From a virus: a stretch of DNA of 64,000 nucleotides. The position numbers and the translations under genes were made by a program. Of this stretch, positions 59,626 to 64,000 are shown in pieces; within the stretch, counting starts at the first letter, position 1, and every line of letters starts with the position of its first letter. Location of the stretch: the IMG/VR virus record IMGVR_UViG_3300011115_000716, positions 26,053 through 90,052 of that record; one strand, 5' to 3'. The notes under the pieces are model-generated. The model saw only the letters and a program-made list of their open reading frames with translations, did not search any database and was not told the origin of the DNA.

Positions 59626-59789
59626 TAGTTTTCCTCTAGTTGTTCTACTTCATAGTTTTCTAGTACATCATTGATTGCATCTTCTAAAGAGTTATAGAAA
59701 AGGTGTAGTTCAAGTTCATCCATATGATTCACTTGTAGTTCACGTAGGTTCATACTCCATACGATTTCTCCGTGCTCGTGTTGGTTCAT
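59625..59789 (-). CDS. hypothetical small acidic protein
   Basis: I start at ATG 59789, with AAAGGAATC upstream; the longer frame reaches into the previous gene. The 54-residue protein is acidic and helical. No family recognised. Confidence 0.6.
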   Translation of the reverse strand: MNQHEHGEIVWSMNLRELQVNHMDELELHLFYNSLEDAINDVLENYEVEQLEEN

Positions 59790-60001
59790 TAGTTGATTCC
59801 TTTCTTTGCTTTGTAATCTTCTACGATATGCCATAGTTCCATATCAAGGTACTCTGCTACAGCATCTTCAATACTGTCGCAGATGTCTTCCCACTCACTA
59901 TCTGTTAGTCGGTGGGCTAGTGTGTCATCAATATAAGACTCAAAGTTTTCTTTATCGATTAACATTGTTTCCATTGCTTTTCTTATGTGTTGCTCAGCCA
60001 T
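59789..60001 (-). CDS. hypothetical small acidic protein
   Basis: Two starts are possible: ATG 60001 (70 residues, overlapping the previous gene by 19 bases) or ATG 59974 (61 residues). The protein is helical and acidic (LTDSEWEDICDSIEDAVAEYLDMELW). No family recognised. Confidence 0.6.
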   Translation of the reverse strand: MAEQHIRKAMETMLIDKENFESYIDDTLAHRLTDSEWEDICDSIEDAVAEYLDMELWHIVEDYKAKKGIN

Positions 60002-60171
60002 GGCTCTTCTACTTCCTCTTCGTGTGCTGTTACTGGTGATTCCCAATCGTGGTCATCATTAATCCATTCGTTTGCTTCTTCTTCTGTATCAAACGTAGGG
60101 GCCCAGTTAACTGGTACCCAACCATAGCCTGAGCCATAGTCTACGTATACTCTCCATATTGTTTTACTCAT
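59983..60171 (-). CDS. hypothetical small Trp-rich acidic protein
   Basis: In this 62-residue protein, strands (IWRVYVDYGSGYGWVPV) and a helix with EEEANEWIND are followed by an acidic tail. Leader AAGGAAAAACAAATG matches the operon's shared ribosome-site pattern. No family recognised. Confidence 0.65.
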   Translation of the reverse strand: MSKTIWRVYVDYGSGYGWVPVNWAPTFDTEEEANEWINDDHDWESPVTAHEEEVEEPWLSNT

Positions 60172-60361
60172 TTGTTTTTCCTTTGTTTAGTATTTCTAGT
60201 GCGGTAATGTTGTCATCCCAATTTGTAGGTTCCCATGTGTAGGTATCCGTGTCCCAAGTGCCTTCATCTTTTCCAAATCTGGCAGTAAATGTGTCATCAT
60301 CTACCCACCACTCTTTAGTAGCTAGGTCTACAACGACAACAAAGTGAACTTGCTTACTCAT
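60164..60361 (-). CDS. hypothetical small Trp-rich acidic protein
   Basis: In this 65-residue protein, VHFVVVVDLATKEWWVDDDTF and WDTDTYTWEPTNWDD suggest a small beta fold. It overlaps the next gene by 8 bases and carries the shared leader (AGGAGTAACAAATG). No family recognised. Confidence 0.65.
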   Translation of the reverse strand: MSKQVHFVVVVDLATKEWWVDDDTFTARFGKDEGTWDTDTYTWEPTNWDDNITALEILNKGKTNE

Positions 60362-60546
60362 TTGTTACTCCTTTTGTTTTTAATAATTACCTTTACTTCA
60401 AGCTCATAGAATCTTTCTACAAGTTCTAATGCTGTCTCCCAATAACCCAAGTCAATACCTGTGTCATTGTGAGTGGCTACCAGTTCTTCTGCCAAACGTT
60501 CGGCTAGTTCTTCTAGTGTTAAGTGCTTTACATATTTTTCGGCCAT
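60358..60546 (-). CDS. hypothetical small protein
   Basis: In this 62-residue protein, helical LTLEELAERLAEELVATH and ALELVERFYELEVKVII are followed by a basic tail. Leader AAGGAGAAACAAATG. No family recognised. Confidence 0.65.
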   Translation of the reverse strand: MAEKYVKHLTLEELAERLAEELVATHNDTGIDLGYWETALELVERFYELEVKVIIKNKRSNK

Positions 60547-60556
60547 TTGTTTCTCC

Positions 60557-61021
60557 TTATATTAGTGTTAGTGTTAGTGTTGTTGCGAATGTTGCTAGAA
60601 TTACTGGCCCTAGTGGTATTGCTGTAGGTAGTTTTTTCTTTAGGAACATGGTAAGTATTGTTACTACAAACCCAACTGCTATTGATATAGGCATTAGTAA
60701 TACTGCACCTAACATCGTAAACCAACTAAGCATCATAGTTAATGCTACTAGTAGTTTTACATCTCCCATACCAACCCATTGGAAATAGTTAGCGGCTAGT
60801 CCTAGTACTAGCATTGCAAAGCCTAGCCCTACGGAGATACCCAGGGACGCCCAGGCTCCTGTCCATATTGCTAGTGTTAGTTGTGATAAGAAAGTAATTG
60901 CTATCATAGGCAAGACAATCTTGTTAGGAAGTCTGTGCTGTTTAATATCAATTACCATTAGTGGTACTGCTGTTGCTGCTATGTACGCTACTGGTAGCAT
61001 ACTGATTAGTTGTTGTATCAT
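60557..61021 (-). CDS. type IV prepilin peptidase-like protein (A24, TadV/CpaA type)
   Basis: The 154-residue integral membrane protein has six likely spans. The two catalytic Asp of aspartic prepilin peptidases are present: D25 in MVIDIKQHRLPNKI and D87 in VGMGDVKLL (the GxGD motif). The cytoplasmic methylase domain is missing, as in TadV/CpaA. It would cut leaders of host or phage prepilins. No prepilin gene is visible in the window. It lies in the minus-strand host-modification operon. Confidence 0.85.
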   Translation of the reverse strand: MIQQLISMLPVAYIAATAVPLMVIDIKQHRLPNKIVLPMIAITFLSQLTLAIWTGAWASLGISVGLGFAMLVLGLAANYFQWVGMGDVKLLVALTMMLSWFTMLGAVLLMPISIAVGFVVTILTMFLKKKLPTAIPLGPVILATFATTLTLTLI

Positions 61022-61023
61022 TT

Positions 61024-61215
61024 TTATTCCTCCTCTTCTTCTTTTTGTTCTTCTACCCAGGTATCATCCTGCCATTCGAATGAACCATTAACTTCATAGC
61101 CTCCGCCATCCATAAGCTCAGCCATACCTAGTTCTAATGCTTCATCTTCATTATTTGCATCAACAATAACTTCATAGTATGTTACTCCTGCTTGCTGTAC
61201 TTTATATGTTGCCAT
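61024..61215 (-). CDS. hypothetical small acidic protein (A-N-x-E-A type)
   Basis: In this 63-residue protein, strands (YKVQQAGVTYYEVIVDA) lead to NNEDEALELGMAEL helix and an acidic tail. Architecture matches the proteins at 61491, 61988 and the end of 63044. Function unknown. Confidence 0.65.
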   Translation of the reverse strand: MATYKVQQAGVTYYEVIVDANNEDEALELGMAELMDGGGYEVNGSFEWQDDTWVEEQKEEEEE

Positions 61216-61216
61216 T

Positions 61217-61402
61217 TTATTCTCCTTGTATTAGTCGGATGAGGTCTTCAGTGTTTACTACACGAGAGCCATCATCTGTTTTTGATATTGATGTCCAAGC
61301 AATATTGCTGAGTAATTCAATGATTCTTTCATACTCTGCCATTTGCCCTTGTTGATACCAGTGGCGTCTTACCACTAATAGTTTTGCTTTTGCTACATTC
61401 AT
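61217..61402 (-). CDS. hypothetical small protein
   Basis: The 61-residue protein has a basic N-terminus (NVAKAKLLVVRRHWYQQGQMAEYERII) and acidic end. Its ATG overlaps a tiny upstream frame by 4 bases. No family recognised. Confidence 0.65.
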   Translation of the reverse strand: MNVAKAKLLVVRRHWYQQGQMAEYERIIELLSNIAWTSISKTDDGSRVVNTEDLIRLIQGE

Positions 61403-61494
61403 TTCTTATCCTTTCTGATAAGTATTCCTTGTAGTGTTGCTAGTCGCATTATAATACGACTGATTAACCTGATTAGATATAGACGTATCATCAT
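61399..61494 (-). CDS. tiny basic hydrophobic peptide
   Basis: The 31-residue frame begins MMIRLYLIRLISRIIMRL and ends RKDKK. Its start overlaps the upstream stop, its stop overlaps the next start (ATGA), and GAGGAAGAAG lies before it. This frame explains the gap between the two neighbours better than the longer competing frame at 61406-61660. Confidence 0.5.
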   Translation of the reverse strand: MMIRLYLIRLISRIIMRLATLQGILIRKDKK

Positions 61495-61706
61495 TCTTCT
61501 TCCTCACATTCGCATTCATCATCAGGGTTGTCACACTCTTCACAGTGTGGCAATTCTTCAACTTTAATCTCTTCAACACTTTCGTATTGTAATGGAGCAT
61601 TATCGTCATAGTAAGATACCCAAGCAAGTTGCTCGGCTTCTTGTTCGCTGTTTGCTTCAAGCTCTCCTGAATAGTTAACTTGAATAGTTACATAATATTT
61701 ACGCAT
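61491..61706 (-). CDS. hypothetical small acidic protein with Cys-rich tail
   Basis: In this 71-residue protein, YYVTIQVNYSGELEANSEQEAEQLAWVSY is the same strand-then-helix unit as at 61024. A C-terminal CEECDNPDDECECEEEE may bind metal. No family recognised. Confidence 0.65.
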   Translation of the reverse strand: MRKYYVTIQVNYSGELEANSEQEAEQLAWVSYYDDNAPLQYESVEEIKVEELPHCEECDNPDDECECEEEE

Positions 61707-61840
61707 TAGTATTCCTCCAACTCATATACTTCGGTACAGTTAGGGCAAAGGTTGTCGCCCATAACTTTTGTTCCTTCGGATAACTCATACTCTTTACCAC
61801 ACCAATCACATTTAGTAGGCTCCATATATTTGTCTTCCAT
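61706..61840 (-). CDS. small zinc-ribbon protein
   Basis: I start at ATG 61840 with leader AAGGAGAAACAAATG. In this 44-residue protein, CDWCGKEYELSEGTKVMGDNLCPNC forms a zinc ribbon. TAATG to the next gene. Confidence 0.7.
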   Translation of the reverse strand: MEDKYMEPTKCDWCGKEYELSEGTKVMGDNLCPNCTEVYELEEY

Positions 61841-61850
61841 TTGTTTCTCC

Positions 61851-61988
61851 TTATCTATCTTCGTGACCACAGAACACTTGACCGCATTCTGGACACATTT
61901 GGTTTTCGCAGTTATGGCACATTTCCCACTTATCAATTTGTGATTGAGTTGTAGGCTCATCACATTGCGGGCAATATATCATTGTCAT
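61851..61988 (-). CDS. small multi-zinc-ribbon protein
   Basis: The 45-residue protein has three CxxC knuckles (CPQC, CHNC, CPEC) and a last C-G-H, enough for two zinc ions. SD GAGG lies before ATG 61988, which overlaps the previous stop; ATG 61982 is a possible alternative. Confidence 0.6.
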   Translation of the reverse strand: MTMIYCPQCDEPTTQSQIDKWEMCHNCENQMCPECGQVFCGHEDR

Positions 61989-62161
61989 TAGTTAACCTCT
62001 TCATAAGTAATTTTTCCATCTACATACTCTATGTTTTCTTCAGGGATAATATTAGGCAATACAGGGTTTTCATACCCATCAGTAATGGTTTGCCTAACTT
62101 CATCAAGGTTGTCTATTTCTACTAGGTATCTAGCAGTAATAGTTATTTCATATTTACTCAT
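61988..62161 (-). CDS. hypothetical small acidic protein (strand-helix type)
   Basis: In this 57-residue protein, KYEITITARYLVEIDNLDEVRQTI resembles the strand-then-helix units at 61024 and 61491. Leader AAGGAGAAACAAATG. TAATG coupled to the next gene. Confidence 0.6.
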   Translation of the reverse strand: MSKYEITITARYLVEIDNLDEVRQTITDGYENPVLPNIIPEENIEYVDGKITYEEVN

Positions 62162-62294
62162 TTGTTTCTCCTTCTTGTTTGTGGCAATTACAGTAGCAAT
62201 ACCACACCTTATCGTACCAGCGGATTACTGTACGACATTTTTCGTGAGTACCTGTATGACAATACCCACAGATTCTAGTTGTATCTTCTGACAT
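62154..62294 (-). CDS. small cysteine-rich zinc-binding protein
   Basis: The 46-residue protein has CGYCHTGTHEKC and CYCNCHK as probable metal-binding clusters. It overlaps the next gene by 8 bases and supplies its GGAG ribosome site. Confidence 0.6.
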   Translation of the reverse strand: MSEDTTRICGYCHTGTHEKCRTVIRWYDKVWYCYCNCHKQEGETNE

Positions 62295-62614
62295 TACGCT
62301 CCTAGGTTAACTACTACGTAACCTTCCTTAGTCAACTCTTCTTCAAGAGTTCCATCAAGGAACGTGCCTAGCCCTTTAGATACAGCAATACCTTCACCCA
62401 AATCAAAAGCAGGCAGAATCATTGTTTTGCGTTCATTGCCTTGAACTTGGTCATAATCTGATACATCTTCTCCATACATTTGAATAAGGTTTAAGAAGTT
62501 TTGTCCAGTAGTTACGGCTATTACTGCTGCACCATAGTACTCAGGTGTCATTTGGTACATTTGCATTGGTGCTTCAGACATTTCTGTCATTAGACGTGCA
62601 ATTTTTGTTTCCAT
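62294..62614 (-). CDS. hypothetical protein
   Basis: In this 106-residue alpha/beta protein, helices at the N-terminus (RLMTEMSEAPMQMYQMTPEYYG) are followed by a C-terminal Gly-rich strand region. SD AAGGAGAAACAGT. TAATG-coupled on both sides. No family recognised. Confidence 0.65.
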   Translation of the reverse strand: METKIARLMTEMSEAPMQMYQMTPEYYGAAVIAVTTGQNFLNLIQMYGEDVSDYDQVQGNERKTMILPAFDLGEGIAVSKGLGTFLDGTLEEELTKEGYVVVNLGA

Positions 62615-62979
62615 TACTGTTTCTCCTTTTTGTCGATTGCTTGTTGAATACCATCTTGAATTAATACCATAACATCTTGTATTGATTTATCAGATAGACC
62701 AGTTGTGTTACCTTCTTCATCTGCTCCACCAGTAATGATTACATCTCCCATAACTACATCAAAGTTAGGGAAGACTTTATTCCATATGATAGTGGCTATT
62801 ACATTCGGCTCAAGTCCAATTAACTTACCTTCTTCATTGAGCCACATATCAATATCTTCATTGATACTAACCAACTCAATCATTCCGTTTACTGCTGTTG
62901 ATAGAGTTTCATACTCAATAGACTCTACTTCTTTAATCTCCACTGTATTATCAGTTCGGATTGATATTACTTTTTCCAT
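62614..62979 (-). CDS. DUF3846-like protein
   Basis: I start at ATG 62979 (GGAGCAATACAA upstream). In this 121-residue protein, IDMWLNEEGKLIGLEPNVIATIIW and GDVIITGGADEEGNTTGLSD match the small DUF3846 family (VDEEGK.k.lp.N.kA..L.......i.G.vvi..), found in phages and plasmids and of unknown role. Confidence 0.65.
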   Translation of the reverse strand: MEKVISIRTDNTVEIKEVESIEYETLSTAVNGMIELVSINEDIDMWLNEEGKLIGLEPNVIATIIWNKVFPNFDVVMGDVIITGGADEEGNTTGLSDKSIQDVMVLIQDGIQQAIDKKEKQ

Positions 62980-63043
62980 TTGTATTGCTCCTATTGTTTG
63001 TGTTGGCACGCCTGCCTTTATGCTGACGTGTTATTGCTACTCA

Positions 63044-63793
63044 TTACTCAGCGTCTTTCGCTGGTGTAATAAGAATACTTGGCACTGGGTTGTACTTAGT
63101 CATTACAGTATTGGCTGGCATATCAAACCCATCTTCATATGATTTGATAGCATCCATTGCTGCACGCATATTGTTAGCGGTTATGTAATGAGTATGCGTT
63201 ACTTCTACTTTATATACATCTTGCTCATCTCTAGGACAATCGTCATACCATTCAGATTCAGATTCATACTGAACACACCAACAACTGTCAAGCATATCTC
63301 TTGCTTCCCAGTCAGCATGACAGTTTGGTGACTCATAGTTAGTTTGAGTGAACGTACCACCAGTACCTATAATTTCTACGGCTTCAGACTCTTCACCTTC
63401 GGACCATATATTAAACTCTAGGCTAGGGTATTGATTAATTAAGTTATGGAAGATACCTATAGGCCAATCGTATTTAGTATCAATACGTATAGCCGCTACA
63501 TAGTTTGGAGTGTGTGTGATATTGAATACGTCTAGTTCTTCAGCAGGTGCATCATAACATTGCCAGTGTTCTTGTCTCCATTGATTGCCTGTTTCAGTCC
63601 ACCACTCTCCAGACATTAACAGTTCTTCTGGAGGAGGAGTTATATTATAGAATGAAAACTCTTCTTCAGACCATACTATATCTCCTTCATCATTTAGTTC
63701 TTTAGGGCGACGTTGAGTAAGTTTAGATATATAAGCTTCAATATCTTCTTTACTACCTGTTGCTCTTACGTGATGATTAATCCAATAACCCAT
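63044..63793 (-). CDS. hypothetical protein with YubB/ferredoxin-like domain
   Basis: In this 249-residue protein, the N-terminal HHVRATGSKEDIEAYISKL, then FSFYNITPPPEELLMSGEWW, resembles the ferredoxin-like DUF1281/YubB domain of phage and plasmid proteins. The last 60 residues carry a HYITANNMRAAMDAIKSYEDG unit similar in style to the small proteins at 61024 and 61491. The middle is acidic and Trp/Tyr-rich. Role unknown. The gap 62980-63043 holds no gene. Confidence 0.6.
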   Translation of the reverse strand: MGYWINHHVRATGSKEDIEAYISKLTQRRPKELNDEGDIVWSEEEFSFYNITPPPEELLMSGEWWTETGNQWRQEHWQCYDAPAEELDVFNITHTPNYVAAIRIDTKYDWPIGIFHNLINQYPSLEFNIWSEGEESEAVEIIGTGGTFTQTNYESPNCHADWEARDMLDSCWCVQYESESEWYDDCPRDEQDVYKVEVTHTHYITANNMRAAMDAIKSYEDGFDMPANTVMTKYNPVPSILITPAKDAE

Positions 63794-63806
63794 TACTTAT
63801 TCTCCT

Positions 63807-64000
63807 TTACTTATCTAAGTTACGTTTGATGCCAACCTTGACCAATGCTTTGGCAAGAGTTAGCAATGAGTTGCCATCAACAAGAGGCACAACAATTTCA
63901 GCGTTGTGACCATCAATAGTCATACTGTCACTGTAACCCCAAGCCTTACGGCGTTCTTCATCCCACTGACGAGTCTCATCAACAAAGCCTAAGGCAGTAA
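63807..64000 (-). CDS. hypothetical protein, C-terminal end (partial)
   Basis: The minus-strand frame is open from the right edge to a stop at 63807-63809 and gives the last 63 residues of a protein that starts beyond the window. It has a charged helix (DETRQWDEERRKAWGYSDS) and a C-terminal LLTLAKALVKVGIKRNLDK helix. Codon use is typical of the surrounding operon. Family not recognised. Confidence 0.6.
   Translation of the reverse strand, partial: TALGFVDETRQWDEERRKAWGYSDSMTIDGHNAEIVVPLVDGNSLLTLAKALVKVGIKRNLDK

Noticed and set aside
61406-61660. Minus-strand frame of 84 codons
   Set aside because: Its first two thirds is a shadow of the better gene at 61491-61706; composition is Asn/Thr/Lys-rich and there is no ribosome site.
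60429-63142. Plus-strand open frames opposite the minus-strand operon (at 60429, 62031 and 62705)
   Set aside because: They are antisense to well-packed genes with clear ribosome sites, and their translations are Ser/Ile/Phe-rich shadows.
1-64000. tRNA genes, integrase, insertion sequences
   Set aside because: I scanned for T-loop signatures, transposase or integrase motifs and terminal inverted repeats and saw none. A scan by eye could miss a tRNA.

Overview
The window is 64 kb of a tailed, contractile-tailed double-stranded DNA bacteriophage (myovirus morphotype). The contractile tail is shown by a sheath, a tube, a tape measure with an M23 peptidase domain, and gp25-like, J-like, gpD-like, spike and tail-protein-I-like baseplate genes. 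Two WhiB-family genes point to an actinobacterial host, because WhiB proteins are essentially confined to Actinobacteria and their phages. The moderately AT-rich sequence, the very tight packing (many TAATG and ATGA overlaps) and the B12-dependent ribonucleotide reductase would fit a phage of low-GC freshwater actinobacteria; that last step is inference. No integrase, tRNA, rRNA or CRISPR array was seen. Terminase, portal and most head genes must lie left of base 1.

Layout. Bases 1-7.9 kb hold the end of a probable major capsid gene, then connector-like and fibre genes with collagen-like repeats and Mtd-type N-terminal domains. From 7.9 to 10.9 kb runs an unusual string of more than a dozen tiny, very lysine-rich proteins, ended by a terminator. 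10.9-26.8 kb carries an HNH gene, neck and tail-completion genes, sheath, tube, an assembly chaperone with a probable programmed +1 frameshift, tape measure and baseplate, then a small membrane protein that may be the holin.

27-42.8 kb is the replication and recombination block: wHTH protein, DnaC-like loader, DnaB-like helicase, CHC2/TOPRIM primase, SNF2 helicase, an acyl carrier protein, a MerR-like protein, a putative ssDNA-binding protein preceded by two covarying RNA hairpins, family A DNA polymerase, RecA, three PD-(D/E)XK nucleases including a Cas4-like one, WhiB, an Nmad1-like protein and a RuvC-like resolvase. 42.8-51.1 kb is an operon of almost entirely unrecognised proteins headed by a SpoVS-like gene. 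51.2-57.3 kb holds a putative nucleotidyltransferase, a TGT/DpdA-like protein and a class II ribonucleotide reductase. A clear change of codon choice falls inside the reductase gene.

At about 57.35 kb a strong hairpin separates two convergent transcription units. From there to the right edge all genes are on the minus strand: WhiB, HicA-like, a pyrimidine-dimer-glycosylase-like protein, a prepilin peptidase and some twenty very small acidic or zinc-ribbon proteins with near-identical ribosome-binding leaders. This looks like an early, host-modifying region.

The observations most worth following up are the probable tail-chaperone frameshift, the tandem GNRA hairpins before the ssDNA-binding gene, the phage-borne prepilin peptidase, acyl carrier protein and SpoVS, the unexplained 8-kb SpoVS-led operon with a frame break at its end, a beta-sandwich module dispersed among structural genes, and the codon-usage break in the reductase gene.
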